In this document: piece after piece, positions 1 to 11,756 of the stretch
Layout: each line of letters opens with the position of its first letter
Numbering within the stretch: position 1 is the first letter of the stretch
From: Breviolum minutum Mf 1.05b.01
Lineage: Eukaryota; Sar; Dinophyceae; Suessiales; Symbiodiniaceae
DNA: 64,000 bases
Assembly: GCA_000507305.1 (NCBI GenBank)
Contig: DF241092.1
Coordinates: forward strand, 1 to 64,000
Direction: 5' to 3'
The notes under the pieces: model-generated
Database searches by the model: none
What the model saw: the letters and a program-made list of their open reading frames with translations, nothing else
What the model was told of the DNA's origin: nothing
Translations under genes and position numbers: made by a program

Positions 1-112
1 CTACGAATCTATTACTTTGAGCATTTTTAAAAGTTCGTAACTCGGAAGTTTCGCATCCAAACTTCCTTTGACCAACATTTCTATACACTCTTCCACAATC
101 CACACATTGCAG

Positions 113-3100
113 GGAGGCACCCCTATGATGACGATGAAAGTGACTCAGACGATCCCGACCTTTTGCGAGCCCTGGAAGAATCTCGGGCAGTGACCAAGAT
201 ATGTTTCGGTGTTCCAAGTGTCCCCCAAATACGGCACTTACATGCACTTACTGTACAAGCTTCAATTTTGAGGTACCCAACAAAAACAGACATGTATGTT
301 GATATACTGCAGATCCATCCATTGATACAGAAATTTCATGAAATGTCTATGTAATTTGTTTCTGCTCGAGATATGTGATTTCTGATCATTTTATGAAAAC
401 TGCGCGTCTCCTTGAAAAACGCTCGAGGTGTTGACTTAAGCTATTTGAAAGAAAATCTATCGATCGTACTGGTTGCCACGAATTCCTGTATCGAAAGAAG
501 GTTTAGGAACATAGTATATACATCCAGACATATTATATATATATATATATTGATACATTGACAGTCAGTTGATGTTTCTCGCAATGACTTGAAAAAGATT
601 TGAGTCCCAAACTGCCGATGTTTCTCTGCAAATTTGCTCGGGAAGGAATCACTACGAACCGCAGAAGCCGAAGAACAGAGCCGAGTGGCCGCTGACAGAG
701 ACAGGCATCTTTGGTATTTTTTCACAAGTCAGGGAACGTGGGGCCCTTCTTTTTGGGAAGTGTTTGAATCAAACAATCCTCATATGGAGATAGTGTATGT
801 ATGCTATAGTATCTTTTTTTTAATCCAGATGTCATACCTAAATGATTGATGTAAAAATTAAAATGTATACGTATTGCAAAAACGATGCGAGAGACACAAC
901 GAGCTACCCCAAAAAATCCTCCCAAATGACGACCCACCTGAAGTTTTTCATGTTTCAGGCAAGACCGGCTTTCGGGGCAATGCGTGGTGTGCTTGGAAGC
1001 GAAACACGGCGGTGCAGCCTGTTGTATGTCAAGTTCTGGTTCTGATTCAACCTCGGCATCCGCAAGTGACACGGTGACCGAAAAGGCCACGCATTTTATT
1101 TGCCACGAATGCATTCCAATGTAGCTTGGCAGAGAATTGATGCCAGTTTATCATGTTTTTTTTTGATTTCGAAACTCGAAGCAATTCATAGTAGACTCTG
1201 TAATAGTATTGATAGTGGACTTGTGTCATATGAAGTAGGGATTTCAATGATACCACATTTTTTGCAGGGTTTGATATCATCGACTTTCACATTCAATTCA
1301 ATGGTTAATTAAAAAAGCAGGTACGTTGGGAGCGAGTTGCAGAACGATGACAGCAGCGACCGCCGATTGATGGAGCGACGTGCCTTTGGACATTGTTTGA
1401 GATGTCCCTGTCCCTCGGCGGTCGCGGGTCGTTGAAGTGTGGATCGCCAAAAATGAAGAGACTACGAAAACAAAAACAATGGACCAACTTGAATGTGGCA
1501 AAAACATGATTTGTTGTGGGATGTTGTTTTTCTTCCAGTAACGATTGTATAGAATTGCATTGTATGCATACAGTATGACTTTAGAACTGTATAGAATGAT
1601 CGATATCAGATATAGTATGAGTTTCCCTCCTTTTTTTGTTGTGTACTAAGTTGCTATACTGCACTAATTGCGTTGACGCGCCGGCGATGTGGTTGATGTC
1701 ATGTTGATGTCTATTGGTGTTGTCCAACCATGTTGCTGGTACGTTTCCGGCGTCATTCTCTAAGAGGAAAAAAACTTAACAAAGTTGAGATCTAGTGGGA
1801 GGACAATTGGATCACTCAACTTACACGCCTTGAGCGGAGCGATACGCACCATATTCCCAAGTCAAACTCCTAAGACTCGTCTTCGACTTACTTTGAACCT
1901 TGCCTTGATCTGAAACAAACCATGCATTTTCATTCTCACAGCCGATGGGGAAGAGTAGTCAAGGTAGCCCAATGCCCTTGAATTGCGGAGGATACCTGGA
2001 GGACATTCGTAAACAGAAGGATGACTCAGATGTTTTCATATATACAGTATATATATATATAATATATAGGAAGAGTTCTTGCCTTCATGGCCCCAGGCAT
2101 GGGGTGAACATTCAGTGCACCATGACGATGCATGACGGCACATTTGGGCACAAATTTGCGTTTCACTTGACCAGTTGCAGGAGCGGCATGTCAGGCCATT
2201 TTTGACTACCGCACTGTGGTCCCAGCTTCAAGCTGCTTCAGAGGCACCGTTCGGGTTGTGTGTTTGAAATTTATGACATTGTAATTTCGTTGTTTAATGG
2301 TGCTTTGGAAGGAATGTGTTGTTTAAATGACAGTTTTTTTTCCAAACCCTGAAGCAAAAATACACCTATTGATTGCCTATTGACCATTGACCCATTGAAA
2401 TAAAAGACCAACTTTTGCACAGCTATGGATTAGGAGTTGGACTTGGACTGACATGAAGGTTGCGTTGCCACGTCCAGGCAGATGAGAAACATCTACAATG
2501 GCAGAAAGAATCACGGGACAATGAATCTTGCTTGTTGGTTGTATGATGTATGCAGATCGGTGTCAAGATTTGAGTTTTTCTGGGTGTTCTCATGTGCGTC
2601 TTGCCATCCGACAATGTCACAACTATGTTGCTTTTTTATAGGTTGTAAACTTCCAAGTCTCAGAGAAATATGGTCCATGGTACTTGTAGATGGTGCCGAA
2701 GAACATTTTGACAGTTCGACGCTTTGAATGAGCTTGGCGTGACTGAGGAAGATCCTGAATTCCTTCGCGCATCTGGACGTAGATTTTGGATGATTTTGGA
2801 ATGATTGCATCATTTTGCATCTGTTTTTTCAGTGGTATTGAGGAATCACCATTTCTTGAGATTGTTTTTTCTCAAGTGAATGACTGTGCGTGAGTGGCTG
2901 CTGGAACCCACGAATCTAAGAAGACCTCAGCACAGGAAATGTGAGATCTTTTTTGAGTTCTGAAATTCCGGTGGAACAAAATGATGACTTTTTTTTTTTT
3001 AAGGGAGTCTGTGATACAAGTATGGAGAATGGAAAGTCAAGAATTTGATAGATGTTGAGATGTTGTTCTTATTATGTTCATTATTTTTTGTCTAAATCCC

Positions 3101-4595
3101 ACGGTTATGCCTTGTAGTGGCCATTCCCTTTGCTGGAATCTTGGCCAAACTTGCCGGGGCTATCGGATAGGGCCGGGCATCCTCAGGAAGCGTTGCTCCG
3201 CTCGATGCCCAACGCTGTGCAGTGTGGCCGCTGCCACTACGGTCCTATTGACCATGCGCCTTGGATGACAGATATCGATGTGAGAAGTTCCAACAATTGA
3301 TTACCCTCCAGGGAACTAACATATCCCCCAAAAATGGCATATTTGAAGATGATTTTCGTTTTCCCAAGGTGGGATATGTTAATTCCCTGGGGGGTATTTC
3401 AATTAACAAAGGAGGCCGCGGAGGTATGATTTTTGGTACCCTTTTTGTTTGTTTCCTTCAGGCTTCAGGAACCCCTCCCCCCGAAACGTGACACGCATTT
3501 CGTGAAAAAACAAATCCCTTGGCACAGTGGAAGGGTTTGGTTTTTGTATCAATGGCGCACTCTTATTTTGGTTCTTAAGTCACAAGATTTAAGCTACTGC
3601 CTTTGGTGGTGCAGTTGCGAACAATTGAGTCTCATCCTTCCTTGAAATAACTTCCAGATGGTTGTGTCTCCAGCCCCTGGGCCCTCAATTCGAGAGTTTG
3701 GGACCGGTTGACCTGATGAAATTGGAATGATCAATGATGTCCTCCACCACCCCCCGAGAGCCACGAGTACCATCCTCATCATCATCCTTTTGATCACCCA
3801 AACAACGTTGTTTGAGAGTTGGGACCCATCAACTCTGGGGTTGCATTGGTTGCATCACCTTTCGAAGCCCCAAACCACCAGATGATTCCAGGCAGGATGT
3901 GAAGATCTGGATGCTCACCACTGGCAATGGCAAGGAAACTCTCAGATTCAGCAATTTGGTGCACAAAAATGCGCGTTCTGTTAAGGAGAACGCAAAAGAA
4001 AGGGGCAATTATCCCAAAAGAAGAAGGTGAACCGTATTCGGTTCAGCAATAGTAGGCATATTATTGTATAGGAATCTAATATGACGCTTTGTATGTTTCA
4101 AGGATAGCACTGTGCATAAATGGTTAAAGCATGTGTAAACAAAGTGCCGTCCTACTTTGGGGTGAGGATACCAATGGTAATGGTAGTGGAGGCAGAAAAG
4201 CTGTTTTGATCACCAATATTTTGTCGCTGGGACTTTTTGATACAATTGGTGTTCAATGTGTTCTTATTGAAGAATTCTTCTGTACGTTTTGGTTCTATGC
4301 TTTCATCATTGCAATTTTGATAAGCTGTTGTTACTTCTTTCATTTGCAAAAAAAAGTATATAATTGGTCAATTCCATCAATCCTCACTGTTTACACCCTG
4401 GAAGATTAGCATGGAACCTACAAATCACCCATGTAGAAAGGAAAATCATCTTACAAACCTCCGTGATTATGTTCCATGTTAATCTTCCAGGGTGTAAGGA
4501 CTTCCCATTTTTTTCATTTTTTGCCACACCCAGGAACCAATGTCCAAAGTGTGGATGGTGGGCTCACAGCATTGAATCCTGGCCACCTTGGAATG
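113..4595 (+). CDS. UIM and RING-like zinc-binding protein, split gene
   Basis: Exons 113-189, 646-713, 959-1120 and 1321-about 1430 join in phase through GT-AG introns, with AG|G acceptors. Later exons at 3118-3279 and 4534-4595 are placed by motif. The first junction gives a ubiquitin-interacting motif (DPDLLRALEESRAE). The third exon has a RING-like start (CVVCLEAKHGGAACC), then a serine-rich insert and HFICHEC. The fourth has HCLRCPCPS. The 3118 exon carries CGRCHYGPIDH and the 4534 exon NQCPKCGWW followed by WPPWNG. Paired Cys/His motifs of this kind suggest several zinc sites and a ubiquitin-related role, possibly an E3 ligase; that is inference. Exons between 1430 and 3118 and the 5' end, which lies outside the window, are not resolved. 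The introns hold inverted-repeat families F, H and E. Confidence 0.62.
1431..3117 (+). other. intron-rich stretch, weak exon candidates only
   Basis: No confident exon. Weak frame-open blocks lie at about 1943-2050 and 2090-2200, but their reading frame and splice sites are ambiguous. The rest is AT-rich, with a short (AT)n tract near 2040 and a T-run near 2990. It presumably contains missing exons of the RING-like gene. Confidence 0.3.
3303..3402 (+). mobile_element. family F inverted-repeat element
   Basis: Left CCCTCCAGGGAACTAACATA mirrors right TATGTTAATTCCCTGGGGGG. It begins 23 bp after the donor at 3280. Confidence 0.8.
4389..4498 (+). mobile_element. family H inverted-repeat element
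   Basis: Left ACACCCTGGAAGATTAGCAT mirrors right ATGTTAATCTTCCAGGGTGT. It lies 35 bp before the acceptor of the exon at 4534. Confidence 0.85.
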
Positions 4596-4637
4596 GTGTG
4601 ATTTGTCAATGACCACCCAGGCTGCGGCCTCGGGGTT

Positions 4638-4741
4638 CCCCATGACGGATCCCATGCGACGAACGTACGGTATATTTACCGATATACATGGATGGTTGAT
4701 GTTTATGGTAAATGTTACCAGTCCCATGGCTCCGTCATGGG
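4638..4741 (+). mobile_element. family E inverted-repeat element
   Basis: Left CCCATGACGGATCCCATG mirrors right CATGGCTCCGTCATGGG. The core has GGTATATTTACC and CATGGATGGTTGAT, shared with 6271-6401. Confidence 0.75.
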
Positions 4742-5420
4742 TTCTCATTTGTTTGGGTGACATCTTTTTTTTGGTTGAAAATTAGAAACAACCACAGATA
4801 TCCTACAAATTGGAGTAACTAAGGCTAGTTCAGGAAGAAGAAGCACTTCTGGCTGCTCCAAAAACCTGACATCACACCTGAAGGTGAATCATGAATCATT
4901 TTTAATTTTGAATATGTTTTGTTACATATGTTGAACGCTTGATATGTCTTGATACGATGGATTTGTGATTTGATTTGCACTAGCCTTATTATGCCTTATT
5001 CATTTCATGAAGATTTCGAATGCAACCAATTTTCCAGTTTCCAATGACCTTCCCCGAAATTGTCAAAGTCAAAGGTCAATTCGGATGATTCTTCTGAGGG
5101 AATTCTCCTGGGAACTCAAGTTTTGGCAGGGTGAAGTGTGATGAGGTTTGACTAGATGAATGCTTCCATTCGGGTGATGCATAAGGTTCTTTGTCATACT
5201 TCCTCATCCTTAAACCCAACCCTTCCTCCAATCATCATGGTTTAATCTAGGAAAATAGATTCCTCCATCAGTAATCATATATTGTAGTTCCCTTTTCAAT
5301 CTAACAAGTATGATTGTGTTATTCTTGAAGTACATGATTCTTCGGAAAGGGATTCCCCCTTCGTTGACCCAGATTCCTTCCATAGAAACGGAGTTTGCAA
5401 CTGGAACTTTTTCCCTCCAG

Positions 5421-5461
5421 GCTGCGCACTCCGGCCTGTGAAGCTGCGGTCTTCGGCCAGG
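5421..5461 (+). CDS. short exon, unknown product
   Basis: A 41 nt GC-richer block lies between an AG|G acceptor and a GT donor. The open frame encodes LRTPACEAAVFGQ. It follows the WPPWNG exon of the RING-like gene by 0.8 kb on the same strand and may belong to it. Nothing identifies a function. Confidence 0.35.
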
Positions 5462-7364
5462 GTTTGAGGGGTGGTAAGGAGCTTGAATAAAGGAAGTGGA
5501 TCATGTGACAAATGTTTCCAAATTGGTGAATATATTTCAAGATATCTCAAGAAGGGCGATGAAATCATACATTAATAAAGAAGATGGAAGCATTTGATGT
5601 AAAATCTTAAAGGCATCTAAAAGGAATATTAGATTTTCGTGCACTTGGATTGAGTTCAATGTCTGTGACTCCTGGATCCATGGTAGCATAGATGGCCCTA
5701 GCATGAGTCATGCAGTCATGCAGCATATGCAGTCTAAAAGTGTTTGGATGGAGACGGTCAGATTCTTTTCCAGAGCATGTTTTGTGGGTTAGCCAGCTAC
5801 CTGAACTCGCAAGAGAGGCCTTCAAGCAAATTTCTAATCTTTCAGGGTATGAGAGCACTTGTGATTGGCAACGTGACGCAGATGTTATGACTATTGGCTA
5901 AGCATTTGAACGAACAACTTTTGGGGGGTTTTATGTTCACCACTGAGACGAGAACATTGCAAATTCAACATCAGTTTTGTGTTTGGAGGTTTGATCAGTT
6001 TTTGGAGATTCAAGATATTCTTAGACTCTTAGACCCCCATGATTTTTTATGTGAAAGCTCTCCAAAAATGAGATGAAATGCGTTCTGCTATGTTTGAGAT
6101 ACCTTTTTCACATCACCAAGCAGCACCATTTGGATTCCGCAAAAACCGACAATTCCCAATCTGATCGTTTGATCCACAAATGGCGCATCCGTCAACCGTC
6201 GGCTGATCCAGGTGGGATTAGGGCTTAATCCAAGGAATGATTTGGATGTCCAGTGCAATGGTGGAGAATCGTATACTGTATCCTCATAGGATCCATGGGA
6301 CGAACGGTATATTTACCTACGTTACATGGATGGTTGATTTTTTTTTTGAAAAGGTAGGTAAATATACCGTTCGTCCCGTGGATCCTATGGGTATAGTATG
6401 TATGAACAGTTAGCAACTCTTTTTGGTGCTTAACAACTCTTCTGATCTGAAGGATTGCTTTGGAGCTTTGGAGAGGATTAATGGAGGAATTGCTAATTTA
6501 CTATGCGAAATACTTCGAAGTTGAATAAGCTTGTGTAAAAATGGAAATTCCCAGAGGAACATGGTAAAAAGGGTATAGATTCTATAGATTCTAGATTCTA
6601 GATGTTGTTTTTTCGGGTCCTTTGAGCTTATTTCGTGTCCTGTTTGGGCACTGGTTCCTCCTGGTGTCGACCTTCCGAACTGGAGCAACTGGCGCAGTAG
6701 GCCGCAGCATAGTACAGAAACTGCAGCAATGGACTGTGCCAGTGAATCCATGCAAAACTTGTAGTGACACATGTGGGTGAATCAGAACATCTCCATCTCA
6801 ACTACAATGGCCACCAGAGTGAAACAGTAGCCGGCTAGATCTAATTGAATCTGATTGAACTCTATTCAACCGAACCCCAATTCTTTGGTTTCTTCATTGA
6901 ACCTGTGCTAAGGCAAAGTTATTTGTGTTTCGAAATCTTTTGCATTGTCTTTTTGGGTGGTTTCTTCAGAGTATCACGTTGGAAGCTGCAAATGTGCATG
7001 ATAGCAGAAAGTTGCTAAAAATTCGTGTGCGGCACCATTGGAAGATTTAGATCCGTTGGATCAAAACGAAGAGAATGTTGCCTATTTGTTCCAACAAAAC
7101 ATTTGATAGTTTTTCTTGAATTGATTGATTGACGATGAATGATGTGTATGATATATGTTTTTAAATATTGTTTCTTTTTCTCTTTTGCTAAATTGCTAAG
7201 TTGCTGCGAAAGTCATTTTTGTCGAACTTCCAAGAATATGTTCAATTTTGAAGATTCCAAGCAAATGTCCATTTTGAACATTCCAAGCAAAAAAAAAGTA
7301 CCAATCTGCTTTAAAGTGTGGTATTTGCAACATATACAACGCCGTAACGCCTGAGAAACGGTAG
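5462..7364 (+). other. intronic or intergenic, two weak exon candidates
   Basis: Weak + strand coding candidates are near 5790-5890 (QLPELAREAFKQISNLSG in one frame) and 6655-6765 (VPPGVDLPNWSNW in one frame). The stretch also carries the long inverted repeat of family E at 6271-6401. Otherwise it is AT-rich with no clear gene. Confidence 0.25.
6271..6401 (+). mobile_element. family E element with long terminal mirror
   Basis: Left TAGGATCCATGGGACGAACG then GTATATTTACCTAC; the right half is its near-perfect reverse complement over about 45 bp. The loop is short and holds a T-run. Confidence 0.85.
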
Positions 7365-7462
7365 GGAGAATCCTTGGGGTTTGGCTGAGCCACACCTTGA
7401 TGACTCGGTCGAACGTAGCGTGGAAGTTGCGGAAAGTGCACGAAAGAGTTGGGGGCCGATGG
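7365..7462 (+). CDS. exon, unknown product
   Basis: A 98 nt block starts after an AG|G acceptor and ends at a GT donor in phase 1. The open frame includes ENPWGLAEPHLDDSVERS and then VEVAESARKSWGPMG. The acidic, helix-like composition and clean borders support a real exon. The product is not recognised. It may belong to a gene running into the AlkB-like exons downstream. Confidence 0.45.
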
Positions 7463-8289
7463 GTTGGGTTTGGAGGGTTTGGAGGAAAGACTGATGTTGG
7501 TAAAGAGAATGGCGCGTTTGATGACATTCACAGATTCTGGCATTTTCATGGAAATCTTGGGGAATTGTTGATGTCAATGTCAATTCTTTTTTTTGGGTTT
7601 GTCCTTGAGACCACTGATCATCGCATTGTCGATGCATGTTGCTTTTTTTACCTGCAATTAGTCATGCATGGATGTGTGCTTCAAAATTATGAAGCCTCAA
7701 CCCGCTAGAACTGATGAATCCCTGCATCATACGTCCCCACAGCATTTGCTCCGCATTTGCTCAGGTTTTAGTGCTCTTGATCCCGTCCAACACTCAGAAA
7801 CATGATGAAGGTCTTAGGTGGGTCGTCCTTTACCTTGCAAATAGAAAAGATCATTTTTCAACCGCTATTATCGGAAGATGAACTCCAGGTGCGGTATAAT
7901 TTTCTGAGTCAAAAAGTGGATTGGTGAATATGGTTGATGCATTTGCACCTTTTTTGATATCAGAAATGGGTTATCTTTACACCTTCGTAGTTGATAGTTG
8001 TGTTCATGTTTTGTCCAAATTTTGGAGGACATGGCGTGGGCAGAGGGATGTTTTTTTGGTGAAAGCCCATGCAAAATGATCTCGGAAGACCTCTTGAGAC
8101 TTGTTGCGTTCTTTTGATGTATCTGCACATGGCACCTAATGGCAAAGTGATGGTTTCGGGCTGGTGCTTTGGAATTCTTTAGAGGTACCAAAGGATACTT
8201 CCAGAATTCACAATGAAATCCAAGGTACTAATCCGCCCACTCCAAGCACCAACCGTTGGGGAAAAAACATGGCCTAGGTGAAGAATAGA

Positions 8290-8415
8290 GACAACGAAGC
8301 AGCATCCCATGCCTTTCGTGGCCTGCATGGCAAGAAGTCCAACTTTAGCATTGTGGAAAGTGCCACAGACCGGATTCTTTCTGCCGTTCTCGATGGGAAT
8401 GCTCACTACTACAAG
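8290..8415 (+). CDS. exon, unknown product
   Basis: The open block reads DNEAASHAFRGLHGKK, then SNFSIVESATDRILSAVLDG and NAHYYK, and ends exactly at an AAG|GT donor. The composition is that of a soluble helical segment. A further candidate block (FLDKDAAWPRQIKQC) follows at about 8528-8600. The function is unknown. Confidence 0.5.
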
Positions 8416-8758
8416 GTACCGCGGGCCTACATATTTATTCACATTTTTTGAGATAAAAGACTGCAGCAGTGTTGCAGAGACAGAGGCAGTTTGATGTATG
8501 AGATTTCTACATATTTCTACTGGTTTCTTGACAAAGATGCCGCTTGGCCGAGGCAGATCAAACAATGCTTGTTGGAGACCATGCACTCAAGGGAGTGAAC
8601 ATCAGACAATATTGGAAATATACACCACGAAATTCCTGAGTTTATGAAAGGTCACGTAAATATTAAATATGTCAGTTCCTTTACCTCCTAGTATTTGGCC
8701 TGCCATGGTGCTTCCCTGTATTGCACCCTTCCACCTTTCTTGGTACTCCTGTCGCCAG

Positions 8759-8881
8759 TCTTTAGCATCAGAAGTGGACGACTTATCGACTTACGAGGCG
8801 CTCCGTAGTGAAGCGATCTCCCCAAATCAGCGAAGAGAATGGGTCAGAATGCATAAGACGAGTACTCAAGTCAATACCTGG
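8759..8881 (+). CDS. exon ending at an introner-like element
   Basis: The frame opens after a CAG acceptor and encodes SLASEVDDLSTYEALRSEA, then ISPNQRREWVRMHK and a Thr-rich end, closing at TGG|GTAGTGG. The 123 nt length is divisible by three. The donor GT is also the first base pair of a family B inverted-repeat element (8882-8986), so the intron begins with the element. The product is unrecognised. Confidence 0.5.
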
Positions 8882-8986
8882 GTAGTGGTTTCAGAGATTT
8901 TTTTTATTTTCACCATGTTTCACCCCTATTTGGGGAAGAATCTGATTTCGATTAATATTTTTTCAAAGGGGTTGAAACCACCAACT
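8882..8986 (+). mobile_element. family B inverted-repeat element (introner-like)
   Basis: The ends are inverted (GTGGTTTCA at the left, TTGAAACCACCAACT at the right) around a core with CACCCCTATTTGGGGAAG. The left end coincides with a donor GT. Other copies lie at 18139, 26752, 31493, 50563, 55228 and 56603. Confidence 0.7.
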
Positions 8987-9245
8987 TATACAAATATCAA
9001 ATTTTCTTTGCATCCTATACCAGTACTTGTAATATAGAGGAGAAACTCTCCATAACTCTCCCTCGATGACTGTTGCCAGGCTTTGGTAACAGAGCTTGAG
9101 TATAAGCCATGGCCTTAAATCAGATGAACAAAATGGAGTATTGAAGCCACTGTGAAGCAAATGGACTTCTTGGCCATAAATTATTTTGACAGAGATCAAG
9201 ATCCAACAAACTCTCAGTTTTCCGAATGTCTCAAAGCATCACTAG

Positions 9246-9335
9246 GATGCTCGGGATGTTGTGGATTCCCGTGAATACTCCTTCCCTAGAACCACAGAGG
9301 CCCATTTGGATGACTGGGGGCTTGACTTTGCATAG
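9246..9335 (+). CDS. probable exon, frame ambiguous
   Basis: A 90 nt block has an AG|G acceptor and a GT donor, and two frames are open across it. The frame that reads MLGMLWIPVNTPSLEPQ ends in phase 2 without a stop. The other reads DARDVVDSREYSFPRTTEA and meets TAG at the donor. The first is compatible with splicing. It may precede the AlkB-like exons of the same gene. Confidence 0.35.
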   Translation, partial: DARDVVDSREYSFPRTTEAHLDDWGLDFA

Positions 9336-9896
9336 GTTCGTTCGGGAGACTCTCCCGAGTGGGAGACATCTGGAAACGGTGTTGTTGGTCCTGGGAAATA
9401 GATATTGATTAGACAAAAAACACTGGTATCATTTGTCACCAACACAATATAATTATGATATATGGATATATGGTATAATATAACAATGCGAAATATCAGA
9501 TATCATATTATCTATCTCATGCATCATGAATGGTTCCCTACAAGGATACTTCATGATACTTCAAAGATGCTGATCCCAGATCTCCTGAAGGCCAGCTGCG
9601 GTGGGATCAGACGCGCAGTACCTTGGTTGTTGCTGTTTTTGGGTACCAAGAGATATACTGTTATATGATGTGATTTGCCATATCTGAAGTCCATTCAAAA
9701 CATGTATACAAATTATATATACGTTTTATTATACAATGTTCAACACTTATCAATCATTCTTTATGTGCATGTTTACTCTACATGCGTTTTTTCTTTTCAC
9801 TTTTGAATATGCACCCATTATATTTCATAGATTTCATATAATTGGAGATGCAGTATGTGGCTACGTTATGTTATATTATTTTTTGTAAGGATGCAT

Positions 9897-10044
9897 ATAT
9901 GGGTGTTTCCTTCAATGGTGGTACCCCAAAACTCCACCCCAAAATGATCATTTTTAGTAGGAAAACCCATAGGTTTGTTGGGGAAACCCACCATTTCCAT
10001 GGGTTTGTTGGGGAAACCCACCATTTTAGGAAACCCCCCATACG
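9897..10044 (+). mobile_element. family D inverted-repeat element
   Basis: The left end TATGGGTGTTTCCTTCAATGG mirrors the right end with CCATTTTAGGAAACCCCCCATA. The core contains ATGATCATTTTTAGTAGG and a duplicated internal unit with GGTTTGTTGGGGAAACCCA. Related copies are at 57038-57152 and, truncated, at 63025-63103. Confidence 0.7.
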
Positions 10045-10236
10045 GTTCACCTTTTTCGTGAGAAGTTGCCAATCTGGTGATCCAATGAGGTTGCAAAAGT
10101 CACCTACCTACGAACGCCTGGTGCGTTTCTTGGCCGGCTTCTTTGGAGTGGAACCCATCAGGTGGGGATGTTTGAGGATTTCAAGATTGAAGTCATGGTT
10201 TATTGATGTATTTTTGGAAAGTATACACATAACATA

Positions 10237-10345
10237 TTGTATGTATGTATGTATGTAATGTATGTATGTATGTATGTATGTATGTATGTACGTACGTACG
10301 TACGTATGTATGTATGTATGTATGTATGTATGTATGTATGTATAT
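10237..10345 (+). repeat. (ATGT)n / (ACGT)n microsatellite
   Basis: A tetranucleotide tract of about 110 bp, TATG on the + strand, has a central TACG variant block of about four units. The long open frames across it on both strands are a by-product of the repeat and are not genes. Confidence 0.9.
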
Positions 10346-10470
10346 ACACATTCATTATCCGTGTGAAACATTTACAATACCGCCACATATATTATATATC
10401 ATCCGTTGACGGATACATCATCCGGACATCATATTTTCCATGCAAACTTCGGAACTTGTAACATTTCCAG

Positions 10471-11713
10471 GTCGCTGGTAAATTACTACCGCTCCGCTGA
10501 GGACAGGAATTTGAGTGGAAGGCAGGTCAGTTGAAAGATCATTCATTACGAATTGATAATTGGTTGTGAGGCATTTTATCTTGTAAGTTTTGAATATTAT
10601 TGATTCATTTCTGTTTGAACAGGACTTTACTGCGTTTCATGCAGATCAGTACTACGGTGGTGTGAACATGACCATCGGAGCTTCTTTTGGCGAGGCGGCT
10701 TCTCTCGCGGGGTTCGAGAGGTTGGACGAATCTTCTTGATCTAACATGGTCGTGCAGATCTGTTTAATTCAATTGCATTCAGATGTTGATACCTTTTTTT
10801 AGAATATGTTTGCTATATTTGCTTAACATGTTTGGGCTATCAACATCTGATGCAGCCCTTGGTGGATTGTAGACTCGACGCTTTTTCAAACCAAAGCCAC
10901 CAATCCTGGCGGCAGGAACGTGCCCTCGTCTTTGAACATCGAGAGAGTAAAGAGCAGCGGGTCTCCCAAGTTTCAACTCATAGAAAATCGGGACCCATGG
11001 GAATTTGATACCTACCATAAATTATGGGAGTGGGAAACTCCAAGTTTCCCTAAGTTTCCCTTATACTCCCTTTTGTGGTCATGTTTGATGCTTGGATTCT
11101 GAGGATGGTTGCAAGATGTGCTGTAAAATTCAGATAGGTGTTTTGTGACGATACAGCTCCTTCCCCTCTAATCAATGGCAAAATGTGAAGATGTACAGCT
11201 AATTGATTGTTGTAGGAGACCCCTGACACTGTTTTGAGACTCATGAAATGGCTACAACTAAATTGTTGGTTGCTTGGGTTCGAAGCTATCAAATATCTTG
11301 AGCTACTGTATGACATGGGCATGTGATCAAATTGTCCATCATCATCTAGTCAAATAGATGATGTTGATGCATTCCGAACCCACCCCATCAAACAATACGC
11401 TGAAGACACACATGAATTATACATCAACAAAACCACAAGCATCAAGCCAAAAACAACAAAAGGTGAAAGCAAACATTACCACAACAACAACAAAAAAGAT
11501 AAAGATAAAAAGCAATTGCATCCTGCATTATGTTTATATCCATGTTTTGGTTGCCTTTTGAGGTTTCGTTTTCCACAACACAACGGTGATGTCTTTGCCT
11601 TCACTGATGCAGTGAATCAACACTTCGTTCATGGAGTTCCACGGGAGTGCCTGAGATTGACATTTAGGGTAAACAACAAAACACCAGCGAATCCTTTGAA
11701 CAGGGGGAGAAGG

Positions 11714-11716
<3 letters not shown>
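10471..11716 (+). CDS. AlkB-like 2-oxoglutarate/Fe(II) dioxygenase, C-terminal exons
   Basis: Exons 10471-10525, 10623-10694, 10916-10956 and 11563-about 11716 join in phase. The second and third introns require GC donors (at 10695 and 10957) with AG|G acceptors. The joined protein runs VNYYRSAEDR, DFTAFHADQYYGG, MTIGASFGE, RALVFEHRES, FRFPQHNGDVFAFTDAVN and HGVPRE. FHAD supplies the H-x-D pair and FVHGV the distal His of the iron triad of the AlkB/2OG-Fe(II) oxygenase superfamily. Members oxidise alkylated nucleic acid bases or protein residues, so the substrate here is unknown. The usual C-terminal Arg motif is seen only weakly (LTFR). If the GC donor at 10695 is ignored, the frame stops at 10739. 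Upstream exons from 7.3 kb may be the N-terminal part. Confidence 0.68.

Positions 11717-11756
<40 letters not shown>
11717..11756 (+). repeat. (TTGA)n microsatellite
   Basis: About ten uninterrupted GATT/TTGA units follow directly after the last possible codon of the AlkB-like exon. Confidence 0.9.

Noticed and set aside
10108-10461. Open frames on both strands over the TATG/TACG tract
   Set aside because: The tetranucleotide repeat gives stop-free frames with a Tyr-Ile-His-Thr or Met-Tyr-Val-Cys pattern; no gene.
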